From contig NZ_PGVG01000003.1 of the NCBI RefSeq assembly GCF_002795245.1, forward strand, positions 248,001-312,000: a DNA stretch of 64,000 nt, in the 5' to 3' direction. The DNA comes from Bradyrhizobium forestalis. Its GTDB lineage: Bacteria; Pseudomonadota; Alphaproteobacteria; Rhizobiales; Xanthobacteraceae. The notes beneath the pieces were generated by a model. That model was given only the letters and a program-made list of their open reading frames with translations. It had not been told where the DNA came from and made no database searches. Shown piece by piece: positions 35,026 through 43,464 of the stretch (positions are counted from its first letter, which is position 1; every line of letters starts with the position of its first letter). Position numbers and translations under genes: made by a program.

Positions 35026-36066
35026 TCACTTCAGGGATTTCGGAGGCGGAGCCGTCGATTCACGGACCACCAGTGAGAAGTCGATCTCGCGATGCATGAT
35101 GGTCTGCTCCCCGGCAAGGCTGCGCACCAGATATTCTCCGGCGCGCTGCCAGGTCTCTCCGGTCGGTACGTGGATCGTCGTGAGGCTCGGGCGCAAATGG
35201 CGGCTCCAGTCGAGGTCGTCGAAGCCGACCACCGACAGGTCGCGCGGCACGGAAAAGCCGTCGCGCTCCGCCTCGAGCAGCACGCCATAGGCGATGACGT
35301 CGTTGCCGCACACCACGGCGGTCGGACGGTCCTTGAGATTGAGAAGATGACGCGCAGCCTCGCGCGCGTCATCCAGCGTATAGGGCACCTCGACGTGCCA
35401 TTGCGGCGGAAGTTCGAGGCCTCTCTCGGCGAGCGCGCGGCGAAAGCCAGCGACGCGCGCGCTGGCGCGGTCGTTGTTGCGCTGGAGCGCCGAGACGATC
35501 CCGATGCGCCGGTGACCGAGCTCGATGACGTGCGCGGCGGCGCGATGGGCGGCCGCCTCGTTGTTCGTGCCGACGCAAGGGTAGGGCCGGTCAGGCTGAT
35601 AGATGCCGACATTGATGAAGGGCACCGCATTGTCGGCCAGCAGCTTGCGCAATCCGTCGTGATGGCAATCGCCGCGCAGCACGAGGCCGTCGACGCCGCG
35701 GCTGATCAGATTGCGCGCCTGCTGCAGTTCGACATCGAGGTCATATCCGCTCGTGGTGAGGAACAGCATGTATCCGACCGACGACAGATACTGCTGGAGC
35801 GAAGCAATGCCGCGCGCGAACATCGTGTTGTCGATCGTCGGCACGATCGCGCCAAGGGTACGCGAGCGACGTGACGATAGGATGCGCGCCGGCGCATGCG
35901 GGATGTAGCCGAGCGCTTCGATGGCTTGCTCGATCCGCGCGCGTAGAGATGGGCTCACCGCATCCGGGTTGTTGAGGGCCCGCGACACCGATGCGGTTGA
36001 AACGCCGGCCCGGGCCGCGACGGCCCGTATTCCCTGTTTCACAGATTTGGTGTTGGTCAGCCGCAT
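35026..36066 (-). CDS. LacI-family sugar-responsive repressor
   Basis: 346 residues if started at ATG 36066. HTH at about 14-35 ([25 protein letters not shown]), hinge ([20 protein letters not shown]), then a periplasmic-binding-like ligand domain ([48 protein letters not shown]). An upstream in-frame ATG at 36147 would add 27 residues, but family alignment favours 36066. No Shine-Dalgarno precedes 36066, and a perfect palindrome lies three bases upstream, so the transcript may be nearly leaderless or translation weak. Divergent from the sugar importer at 36258, which it probably represses; followed by the SDR gene. Confidence 0.9.
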   Translation of the reverse strand: MRLTNTKSVKQGIRAVAARAGVSTASVSRALNNPDAVSPSLRARIEQAIEALGYIPHAPARILSSRRSRTLGAIVPTIDNTMFARGIASLQQYLSSVGYMLFLTTSGYDLDVELQQARNLISRGVDGLVLRGDCHHDGLRKLLADNAVPFINVGIYQPDRPYPCVGTNNEAAAHRAAAHVIELGHRRIGIVSALQRNNDRASARVAGFRRALAERGLELPPQWHVEVPYTLDDAREAARHLLNLKDRPTAVVCGNDVIAYGVLLEAERDGFSVPRDLSVVGFDDLDWSRHLRPSLTTIHVPTGETWQRAGEYLVRSLAGEQTIMHREIDFSLVVRESTAPPPKSLK

Positions 36067-36068
36067 GG

Positions 36069-36082
36069 ATGTAACGTTACAT
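36069..36082. promoter_or_regulatory. Candidate LacI operator O1
   Basis: Perfect 14-base palindrome ATGTAACGTTACAT centred on CG, the usual centre of LacI-family operators, immediately upstream of the repressor start codon. Placement predicts autoregulation. Confidence 0.65.
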
Positions 36083-36150
36083 AGGGTAAGCAACCGCTCG
36101 ACAGCGGAAATATCGCGAATTTGCCGCAGATTTCGTAAGTTGTCCATCGC

Positions 36151-36191
36151 TTGACAGGACGGATGCGAAGTCTAGATTGTAACCGTTTTCA
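36151..36191 (+). promoter_or_regulatory. Promoter of sugar cassette with overlapping LacI operator O2
   Basis: TTGACA (36151-36156), a 16-base spacer and TAGATT (36173-36178) form a good sigma70-type promoter. TGTAACCGTTTTCA at 36178-36191 fits the LacI-family consensus TGwAAnCGnTTwCA and covers the predicted start of transcription, so binding would block RNA polymerase. A further CG-centred AACGCGTT lies near 36203-36210. Confidence 0.6.
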
Positions 36192-36257
36192 GATAGTGCT
36201 CAAACGCGTTCAAAAATGGCCTGCCGACTTAAGGCAGCCAGCCGGGAGGAGAGTTCG

Positions 36258-37559
36258 ATGAAGGCCAGGATGCTCGCGACGCGGCTCGCGTTGCCCGTTT
36301 TCGTGATTGCCGCTGCCTGCGCGCAGGCGCACGCGGCCGATTTCGACTGGATGAAGTTCAAGGGCAAGACCGTCACCTTTCTCGCCAACAACAATCCGGT
36401 CGCGCAGGCGCTGCTGACCTACAAGGCCGACTTCGAGAAGCTGACCGGCATGACGCTGAAGGTCGACGGCTATCAGGAGCAGCAGATGCGCCAGCGTCTG
36501 GTCACCGTGATGAACGCGAACAGCGACGAGGTCGACGTGTTCATGACGTTGCCCTCACGCGAGGGCGAGCAGTTCGCCGCCGCCGGCTGGTACGCCGATC
36601 TCACCGCGATGGCCAAGAACGAGGTCGCCAAGGAGTACGACCCGGCCGGGCTCAGCCAGGCCTTGCTGAAGGCCGCGACCTTCAGCGGCAAGCTGACCAG
36701 CATGCCCATGAACATCGAAGGTCCGATCTTCTACTATCGCACCGACATCTTCAAAAAGTGCGGCCTCGCGGCGCCGAAGACGATCAAGGATGTCGAGGTC
36801 GCCGCCGAGAAGATCAAGGCTTGCGACAGCGCCGTGACGCCGTTCGTCTCGCGCGGCCTCAAGCCCGCGGTCGCCTACACTTTCAGCAACATGCTGCACA
36901 ATATCGGCGGCAGCTATATCGCAAGCGGCAAGTCGAACCTCTGCTCGACCAAAGGCAAGGAAGCGCTCGACACCTATAGCCGGCTGCTGCGCGACTTCGG
37001 ACCGCCCGGCGTCGTCAACTACAGCTTCCAGCAGATATCGGCGCTCTACCGCAGCGGCCGCGCGGCGATGGCGTTCGAATCCTCCAATGAGCTGCGCACG
37101 GTGATGGAAGGCGGCGCCCGGCTGAAGGACACCGGCCTGTTGCCATTCCCGGCGGGCGAGGCCGGCCATGTGCCGACCACTATCGGCTGGGGCATCGCGG
37201 TGTCCTCGCACAGCAAGCAGCCGGAGGCGGCCTGGTACTTCGTGCAATGGGCGACCAGCCCCGAGGTGCAGAAGAAGATGGCGCTGCAGGGCATTGCCCC
37301 GCCGCGCCCATCGGTCGCCAAGGATCCCGAATATCGCAAGTGGATCGACGAGGAGCCGGTCCGCAAGGAATGGCAGGCCGCGCTCGACGTGCTCGCCACC
37401 AAGGGCTCCTCCGAGGTCGGCTATCCCATCGTCGCCAATCCGCAATCGCGCGAGTTCATCGGGCAGGCGGTGCAGGATCTAATTCTGAAGCAGAAGACCG
37501 TCGATCAGGCTTGCGCGGATGCCGACAAGGCGCTGGACGCGCTGATCGCGCTCAACTAG
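36258..37559 (+). CDS. Carbohydrate ABC binding protein (CUT1-type)
   Basis: Periplasmic sugar receptor of 433 residues, UgpB/MalE superfamily. The signal peptide ends at AHA-AD (about residue 26). Mature start DFDWMKFKGKTVTFLANNNPVAQALL; further SBP_bac_1 blocks DVFMTLPSREGEQFA and AMAFESSNELRTVMEGG. Start ATG 36258 has GGGAGGAG six bases upstream. First gene of a plus-strand operon continuing to about 44.6 kb. Followed by a 61-base gap with a hairpin. Confidence 0.92.
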   Translation: MKARMLATRLALPVFVIAAACAQAHAADFDWMKFKGKTVTFLANNNPVAQALLTYKADFEKLTGMTLKVDGYQEQQMRQRLVTVMNANSDEVDVFMTLPSREGEQFAAAGWYADLTAMAKNEVAKEYDPAGLSQALLKAATFSGKLTSMPMNIEGPIFYYRTDIFKKCGLAAPKTIKDVEVAAEKIKACDSAVTPFVSRGLKPAVAYTFSNMLHNIGGSYIASGKSNLCSTKGKEALDTYSRLLRDFGPPGVVNYSFQQISALYRSGRAAMAFESSNELRTVMEGGARLKDTGLLPFPAGEAGHVPTTIGWGIAVSSHSKQPEAAWYFVQWATSPEVQKKMALQGIAPPRPSVAKDPEYRKWIDEEPVRKEWQAALDVLATKGSSEVGYPIVANPQSREFIGQAVQDLILKQKTVDQACADADKALDALIALN

Positions 37560-37567
37560 CCGCCCGA

Positions 37568-37594
37568 TGCCGGCTGGCCTGCTGCCGGCCGGCA
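37568..37594 (+). terminator. Hairpin between binding protein and permease genes
   Basis: TGCCGGC-T-GGC (37568-37578), loop CTGCT, GCC-G-GCCGGCA (37584-37594): a GC-rich stem with one T/G mismatch, 8 bases after the stop. It probably lowers read-through or protects the 3' end, so that binding protein exceeds permease. Confidence 0.55.
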
Positions 37595-37620
37595 CCTAAC
37601 TCGATCGAGGACACGAACAC

Positions 37621-38508
37621 ATGTCGGACACGGCTGCGACACTCACGCAGGACCGGCAGAAGCTGGAGATGGCGGCGCTTTCGGCGCCGGCCGTGATCTT
37701 CACGGTCGCGATGATCGCGTTTCCGGTCGTCTACACGATCTGGCTCGGTTTCCAGCATTTCTCCTCGACCGGCAAGCAGTCCTTTGCCGGCCTCGCCAAC
37801 TATTCGAAGCTAATCTCCGACTACGAGTTCTGGCACGGGTTGTGGGTCACGATCGCGCTCTATGTGCTGTCGCTGGTGCTCCAGCTCGTCTTCGGCGTCT
37901 GGCTCGCGCTGGTGTTGTTTCACGCCAAGCGCCTGCCGGGCATCGTTCGCTCGCTGTTCATCTCGCCCTTCATGATGCCGCCGGTGGTGGCGGGCATGAT
38001 GTGGCTGGTGATCCTCGATCCCTCGCTGGGGGCGGCGAACTATATCCTGCAGTCGTTCGGCCTGCCGCCGTCGGACTGGCTGGCCTCGCCATCCCTGGTC
38101 ATTCCGACCGTGGCGCTGATCGACAGCTGGCAGTGGACGCCTTACGTCGCCCTGATCGTGCTGGGCGGATTGCAATCGCTGCCGCCGAGCGTCTACGAGG
38201 CCGCGCAGATCGACGGCGCATCCCCGTTCAGGACGTTCCAGCGCATCACGCTGCCCCTGCTGCTGCCGACCATCGTCACCGCCGCGATCCTGCGCAGCGT
38301 CGATCTCCTGCGCTTCTTCGACATCATCTACATCACCACTCAGGGCGGCCCGGGCAACGCCTCGAACACGCTCAACATCTACGGCTTCCGGGTCGGCTTC
38401 GAGTTCTTCAACATCGGCTATGCCAGCGCCTTGATGCTGACGCTGACGGCGATCGTGTTCGGCGCCGTGCTCGCCTTCAACCGCCTGCGCGGCGCAGTCG
38501 CCTGGTGA
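37621..38508 (+). CDS. Carbohydrate ABC permease, MalF/UgpA type
   Basis: 295 residues with six predicted helices. EAA loop in VYEAAQIDGASPFRTFQRITLPLL, one of the clearest CUT1 signatures, followed by LLPTIVTAAILRSVDLLRFFDIIYITTQGGPGNASNTL, the MalF/UgpA C-terminal block. Cytoplasmic N-terminus of about 25 residues. Four bases before the second permease gene. Confidence 0.94.
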   Translation: MSDTAATLTQDRQKLEMAALSAPAVIFTVAMIAFPVVYTIWLGFQHFSSTGKQSFAGLANYSKLISDYEFWHGLWVTIALYVLSLVLQLVFGVWLALVLFHAKRLPGIVRSLFISPFMMPPVVAGMMWLVILDPSLGAANYILQSFGLPPSDWLASPSLVIPTVALIDSWQWTPYVALIVLGGLQSLPPSVYEAAQIDGASPFRTFQRITLPLLLPTIVTAAILRSVDLLRFFDIIYITTQGGPGNASNTLNIYGFRVGFEFFNIGYASALMLTLTAIVFGAVLAFNRLRGAVAW

Positions 38509-38512
38509 CGCG

Positions 38513-39340
38513 ATGACAGACGCTGCCACCACCGATCACTGGATCCGCCGGCTCAACCTGGTGCAGCTCGTGCTGGCCGGCGTGCTCATCATGGCGCCAA
38601 CGGTCTGGATGGTGCTGTCTTCATTCAAGCCGTCCTTCGAGGTGACAGCCTATCCGCCGACGCTGATCTTCACGCCGACGCTCGACAATTATGTCGAGCT
38701 GACCAAGACCACGCCGTTCCTGAGTTACGCACTCAACAGCCTCATCGTCACCGTCGGCTCGACCGCGCTCGGACTACTGTTCGGAATTCCCGCTGCCTTC
38801 GCCGTCTCCTGGACGCGGATTTCGTGGCCGGCGATCCTGACCCTGGCGGCGCGCATGGCGCCCGGCACGCTGTTCCTGCTGCCGTGGTACGTCATGTTCC
38901 GGCAGGTCGGCATGATCGGCTCGTACACCGCGCTGATCCTCAGCCATGCCGTCATCACGCTGCCGATCGTGATCTGGGTTCTGTTGCCGTCCTTTGATGG
39001 TATCCCGCGCAGCGTGTTCGAGGCGGCGCAAGTCGATGGATGCAGCGTCACGCGCATCCTCTGGCGCATCGCACTGCCGCTTGTTGCATCCGGCGTCGCG
39101 GTTTCGGCGATCCTCGCCTTCGTGTTCTCGTGGAACTACTTCCTGTTTGCGCTGGTGCTCTCCAACGGCGACACCAAGACGCTGATCGCGGCGGCCTTCA
39201 ACTTCATCGGCGAAGGCTCGACGCAATGGGGCGCGCTGATGGCCGCGGCGACGTTGATCGCGTTGCCGCCGCTGGTGCTGGCGGCTCTCGTGCAGCGCTG
39301 GCTGGTGTCCGGGCTGACGCTCGGCGCGGTGAAAGGTTAG
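38513..39340 (+). CDS. Carbohydrate ABC permease, MalG/UgpE type
   Basis: 275 residues with six helices. EAA loop in VFEAAQVDGCSVTRILWRIALPLV; N-terminal motif GVLIMAPTVWMVLSSFKP and the C-terminal FVFSWNYFLFALVLSN block are standard MalG/UgpE features. The ATG lies 4 bases after the first permease's stop, with GGTGACGCG upstream. Forms a heterodimer with the preceding permease. Confidence 0.94.
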   Translation: MTDAATTDHWIRRLNLVQLVLAGVLIMAPTVWMVLSSFKPSFEVTAYPPTLIFTPTLDNYVELTKTTPFLSYALNSLIVTVGSTALGLLFGIPAAFAVSWTRISWPAILTLAARMAPGTLFLLPWYVMFRQVGMIGSYTALILSHAVITLPIVIWVLLPSFDGIPRSVFEAAQVDGCSVTRILWRIALPLVASGVAVSAILAFVFSWNYFLFALVLSNGDTKTLIAAAFNFIGEGSTQWGALMAAATLIALPPLVLAALVQRWLVSGLTLGAVKG

Positions 39341-39347
39341 GTCTCTG

Positions 39348-40352
39348 ATGAATGTATCACCTCGACCCAATTCGATCATGCAGGCCGCGGTCTTCCACGG
39401 CAACGATCGCATCACCATCGAGCGCGTGGCCTTACCCGACGTCGGCACGGGCGAGGTGCTGGTGCGCATCTCGCGCACGGCGCTGTGCGGCTCGGACTTC
39501 AAGCTCTGGCACAAGGGCGCCGAGTTCACCGCAGGTCACGAGATCTTTGGCGTGGTCGAGCAGCCCGGTCATCGTCTGCACGGCCGCCGCTGCGCCGTCT
39601 ATATCCCCCTGCACTGCGACCATTGCGCGGCCTGCAAGCGCGGCGATACCCAGATGTGCCTGGAAGTCTCCAGCCTGATCGGCTGGAACAGGCCGGGCGG
39701 CTATGCCGAATATGTGCCTGTGCCGGAAAACTGCCTGCTGCCGGTGCCCGATGATATCGAGGACAGTCTTGCGCCGCTGCTGCTCGACACCATCGGTACG
39801 TCCGGCCATGCCGTGCGCTTCGTCAGCCGTGTCGTGCCGCCCGCTGAAGCCGGCCCGGTTCTCGTGATGGGGGCAGGGCCTGTCGGCCTCGGCGTCGTGC
39901 TGGCGCTCCGCGCGCTCGGCTATGATGACGTTCATGTCGCCGATCCCAACGCCGCGCGCCTCGGAATCGCGCAATCCTTCGGCGCGAAGGCGCACCCCAT
40001 AGGCGACACCTCGAAGCGCTTCGCCCTCATCATGGAATGCTCCGGCGCGCATGCGGCGCGCAATCTCGGCATCGAGCTGGTCTTGCCGCGCGGCGCGCTG
40101 GTGCTGGTCGGCGAGAACGCCGCGCCCTGGACCATCGAGGAAGGCAAGGTGTTTCGGCGCAAGGATTTCTACATGATCCGAACCTTCTACTTCCCGTTCC
40201 AGGATTTCGAGCCGAATGTCGAGCTGCTGCGCAAGTACAAGGACGAATACCGCGTTCTCGTCGATGGCGAGTTCGGCCTCTCGGCTCTCCCTGAGAATTT
40301 CGCCCGCTTCGCCAGGGGCGAGCTGATCAAGCCGGTTCTGGCGCTGGACTGA
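39348..40352 (+). CDS. Zinc-dependent alcohol/polyol dehydrogenase (MDR family)
   Basis: NAD(P)-dependent dehydrogenase of about 334 residues. Catalytic zinc site starts at Cys in TALCGSDFKLW and His-Glu in AGHEIFGVV. The structural zinc loop has four cysteines in CDHCAACKRGDTQMC. Nucleotide fold in VLVMGAGPVGLGVVLAL. Start ATG 39348 is near AGG; ATG 39378 (MQAAVFHGNDRI) is an alternative that matches the family better at the N-terminus. Lying between the permeases and the ATPase of the sugar importer, it probably oxidises the imported sugar or polyol. Confidence 0.9.
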   Translation: MNVSPRPNSIMQAAVFHGNDRITIERVALPDVGTGEVLVRISRTALCGSDFKLWHKGAEFTAGHEIFGVVEQPGHRLHGRRCAVYIPLHCDHCAACKRGDTQMCLEVSSLIGWNRPGGYAEYVPVPENCLLPVPDDIEDSLAPLLLDTIGTSGHAVRFVSRVVPPAEAGPVLVMGAGPVGLGVVLALRALGYDDVHVADPNAARLGIAQSFGAKAHPIGDTSKRFALIMECSGAHAARNLGIELVLPRGALVLVGENAAPWTIEEGKVFRRKDFYMIRTFYFPFQDFEPNVELLRKYKDEYRVLVDGEFGLSALPENFARFARGELIKPVLALD

Positions 40353-40358
40353 GCGATC

Positions 40359-41429
40359 ATGGCCTCGATCTCGATCCGCAATCTCGTCAAGCGCTACGGC
40401 AATTTCACCGTGATCCCCGATCTCAATCTGGAGATCGCGGACCATGAGTTCGTCGTGTTCGTCGGTCCGTCCGGCTGCGGCAAGTCGACCTTGCTGCGGA
40501 TCATTGCGGGCCTTGAGCCGATTTCGTCGGGAGACCTCTACATCGGCGACAAGCGCGTCAACGGCGTGCAGGCCGCGCAGCGCGACATCGCGATGGTGTT
40601 CCAGGACTATGCGCTCTATCCGCACATGAAGGTCTACGACAACATGTCGTTTGCGCTGGAGCTCCGTGGCGTGCCGAAGGCGGAGATCGACGCCCGCGTG
40701 AAGCGCGCCGCAGCGCTGTTGCACATCGAGCCTTATCTCGACCGCAAGCCGAAGGAGCTCTCCGGCGGCCAGCGCCAGCGCGTCGCCATGGGCCGCGCCA
40801 TCGTGCGGAATCCCAAGGCGTTTCTGTTCGACGAGCCGCTGTCCAATCTCGATGCCAAGCTACGCGGACAGGTGCGGGCCGAGATCAAGGCCCTGTCGCA
40901 GGAGCTGAAGACCACCATGGTCTTCGTGACCCACGACCAGATCGAGGCCATGACCATGGCCGACCGGATCGTGGTGCTCCAAAGCGGCACGATCCAGCAA
41001 TACGACACGCCGGAGACGGTTTACGAGCGGCCCGCCAACCAGTTCGTCGCCGGCTTCATCGGTTCGCCCGCGATGAATTTCTTTCCGGTCGAATGGCGGC
41101 AGGAGCGTGCGGTTCTCTCGCAAGGCGGAACGGCGGTCGCTCTCGACGGCGATGCCGCCAGCCGCTTGCGTCAGGCCGGCAATGCCGTGCTCGGCATTCG
41201 CCCGGAGCATTTTGCATTAGCCGCTGATGCCGACGGCATCGCCATCAACGTCAGGCTGGTCGAGCCGCTCGGCTCGGATACGCTGATCCATTTCGATCTC
41301 GCCGGCGTCTCGGCGATCGCCCGGGTCGACCCGTCGCTGCGGCCGAAGGTCGGCGACCGCATCAGCTTGCGTCCGCAGCCTGGCAAGACGCATTTGTTCG
41401 ATGCCGCCAATGGGCAGGTGCTGCGGTGA
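40359..41429 (+). CDS. Carbohydrate ABC ATPase, UgpC/MalK type
   Basis: 356 residues. Walker A GPSGCGKST, Q-loop VFQDYALYPHM, signature LSGGQRQR, Walker B FLFDEPLSNLD, H-loop VTHDQIEAMT. The C-terminal TOBE/regulatory domain (about 235-356) holds GFIGSPAMNFFP and LGIRPEHF. Energises the two permeases. The kinase gene starts at a GTG that overlaps the stop of this gene (GTGA). Confidence 0.95.
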   Translation: MASISIRNLVKRYGNFTVIPDLNLEIADHEFVVFVGPSGCGKSTLLRIIAGLEPISSGDLYIGDKRVNGVQAAQRDIAMVFQDYALYPHMKVYDNMSFALELRGVPKAEIDARVKRAAALLHIEPYLDRKPKELSGGQRQRVAMGRAIVRNPKAFLFDEPLSNLDAKLRGQVRAEIKALSQELKTTMVFVTHDQIEAMTMADRIVVLQSGTIQQYDTPETVYERPANQFVAGFIGSPAMNFFPVEWRQERAVLSQGGTAVALDGDAASRLRQAGNAVLGIRPEHFALAADADGIAINVRLVEPLGSDTLIHFDLAGVSAIARVDPSLRPKVGDRISLRPQPGKTHLFDAANGQVLR

Positions 41430-42385
41430 GCTCGGCAGCCAATATCGGTGACCTGTCGGCGCTGGCGGACGTCGCGTCCAAGGCCAGGCCTGTGCACGTG
41501 ATCTGCCTCGGACTGTCCGCGCTCGACCAGGTCTGGCGCGTCGATCGTCTGTTCGCGGGAAGAAGCGAGAAGATCAAGGCGACCGGCTATGGCACGCTTG
41601 GCGGCGGCATGGCCGCCAACGCTTCGGTCGCGATAGCAAGGCTCGGCGCGTCCGTCGCGTTCTGGGGGCGGGCGGGGAATGACGCCGCCGGCCATGAGAT
41701 GAAATCGGCCTTCATAGCCGAAGGCGTCGACGTCGAGAACTTCCGGCTGTTTCCCGACGGGCGCTCGTCCGTCTCCGGAATCATCGTCGACAGTTTCGGC
41801 GAGCGGCAGATCGTCAATTTCCGCGGACTTTACCCGGAAGCCGCGGATTGGCTTCCGCTCGAAGCCGTCGCGCGCGCATCCTCCGTGCTGGCCGATCCGC
41901 GCTGGGTTGAGGGCGCAGCGACGCTGTTCCGCGAGGCCCGCGCGCGCGGCATTCCGACGGTGCTGGACGGCGACATGGCCGACGCCGAGGTATTCGAGCG
42001 GCTGTTGCCGCTGACCGATCATACGATCTTCTCCGAGCCCGCGCTCAAATCCTTTGCCGGCTCGGCCGAAGACAAATCGCTTGCGGCGCTCGCGCGCTTC
42101 GGCTGCCGGGTCATCGCCGTCACGCGCGGCGAGGGAGGCGTGAGCTGGTACGCGAACGGCCAGTCGCATCGGCAGGCTGCCTATGGCGTCGAGGTCGTCG
42201 ACACCACAGGCGCCGGCGACGTCTTCCACGGCGCCTATGCGCTTGCGATCGGCGCCAGTCTCGATGTGCGCACCGCCATGGCGTTTTCGGCAGCCACGGC
42301 CGCCATGAAATGCCGCCACGCCGGCGGCCGCAATGGAATTCCCGATATCAACGAGTGTCTTGCATTCATGAGGACGAAACCATGA
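41426..42385 (+). CDS. PfkB-family sugar kinase
   Basis: 319 residues from GTG 41426. Ribokinase/PfkB fold: N-terminal substrate motif GTLGGGMAANASVAIARLGA (family GG-N-A), and C-terminal DTTGAGDVFHGAYA with the catalytic Asp near residue 260. Phosphorylates a sugar or keto-sugar. The next gene is a tagatose-bisphosphate-type aldolase, so kinase and aldolase together could split a 1-phospho- or bisphospho-ketose. Stop overlaps the aldolase ATG (ATGA). Confidence 0.92.
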   Translation: MSSAANIGDLSALADVASKARPVHVICLGLSALDQVWRVDRLFAGRSEKIKATGYGTLGGGMAANASVAIARLGASVAFWGRAGNDAAGHEMKSAFIAEGVDVENFRLFPDGRSSVSGIIVDSFGERQIVNFRGLYPEAADWLPLEAVARASSVLADPRWVEGAATLFREARARGIPTVLDGDMADAEVFERLLPLTDHTIFSEPALKSFAGSAEDKSLAALARFGCRVIAVTRGEGGVSWYANGQSHRQAAYGVEVVDTTGAGDVFHGAYALAIGASLDVRTAMAFSAATAAMKCRHAGGRNGIPDINECLAFMRTKP

Positions 42386-43419
42386 GAACGATTGGAAAGA
42401 ACCGCGGCCTGGCACGGCTTGCTGACGCGGATGGCCACTTTCGCATGGTCGCGCTGGACCAGCGGCCGCCACTGTTCGACGCCATCGCCAAGGCGAAGGG
42501 CATCACGCGGGATGAGGTTGAGTATTCCGACGTCACGGCGGCCAAGCGTCTTCTCGTCGAGAACCTCGCGCCGCATTGCAGCTCGATGCTGTTCGACCCG
42601 AATTTTGCGGTGCCTGCCGCGATCGATCTCTTGCCGCCGCGCTGCGGCCTGATCATGACTCTGGAAGAGCACCGCGTCGAGGAAACCGCGGGCGGCCGCA
42701 AGTCGCGCGCCATTACCAATTGGAGCGTAGAGAAGATCCGCGCCATGGGCGGCGATGCCGTCAAGGTGCTGGCCTGGTACCGGCCGGACGCAGACCCCGC
42801 CGTGAACGAGCATCAGAAGCGGTTTGTGCGCGAGATCGGCGTGGAGTGCGCCCGCCACGACATCCCCTATGTCCTAGAGCTGCTGGTTTATCCGTTCCTC
42901 GGCAGCGCCAATCACACCGCCGACTATGTGGAATCGCCGGGCAAGCTTCCAGGTCTCGTTATCGACAGCGTACGCGAGTTCGCCAAGCCCGAATACGGCG
43001 TCGATCTCCTTAAGCTGGAGAGCCCGCTTGCGGCGAGCAGCCTGCCGGCCCGCGACGGTAGCGCGGAAGCGAAGGCCGCGCAGAAGGAGTTCGACGCGAT
43101 CGGCGATATCTGCCGCGAGCGCAGCATTCCCTGGGTACTTCTGTCCGGCGGCGCTGCACCGGAAAAGTTCGAGCGTGTCCTCGATTTCGCCTATGCGGCG
43201 GGAGCCGGCGGCTTCCTGGCCGGTCGCACCATCTGGCTCGACGCCGTGCTGAGGAACTTTCCGGATCGGGCGGCGGTGTCGGCGAGCCTGCGCAAGGACG
43301 GCCTCGGCGTGCTGGAACGGCTCAACGAGCTGACCACGGCCAAGGCCGCGCCATGGAAGGCGCGCTTTCCGGTGTTTACTGATATCAAGCAGGAAGGTGA
43401 CTTCGCGCGCGCCTATTGA
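42382..43419 (+). CDS. Class I aldolase, LacD-like (tagatose 1,6-bisphosphate aldolase type)
   Basis: Schiff-base aldolase of 345 residues from ATG 42382. It matches the LacD/YihT-type family: N-terminal GHFRMVALDQRPPLFDAIAKAKG, then IMTLEEHRVEETAGGRK, DAVKVLAWYRPD, and VDLLKLESPL, where the Lys of LLKLE is the likely Schiff-base residue. The N-terminal Asp-Gln and Glu residues line the active site in relatives. Coupled to the PfkB kinase by a four-base overlap. Expected products are dihydroxyacetone phosphate and an aldehyde; the exact ketose is not known. Confidence 0.88.
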   Translation: MRTIGKNRGLARLADADGHFRMVALDQRPPLFDAIAKAKGITRDEVEYSDVTAAKRLLVENLAPHCSSMLFDPNFAVPAAIDLLPPRCGLIMTLEEHRVEETAGGRKSRAITNWSVEKIRAMGGDAVKVLAWYRPDADPAVNEHQKRFVREIGVECARHDIPYVLELLVYPFLGSANHTADYVESPGKLPGLVIDSVREFAKPEYGVDLLKLESPLAASSLPARDGSAEAKAAQKEFDAIGDICRERSIPWVLLSGGAAPEKFERVLDFAYAAGAGGFLAGRTIWLDAVLRNFPDRAAVSASLRKDGLGVLERLNELTTAKAAPWKARFPVFTDIKQEGDFARAY

Positions 43420-43464
43420 GATAGTGGCACTGCGTGGTCTCATCCCGACCGCAGGATCCGCGAC

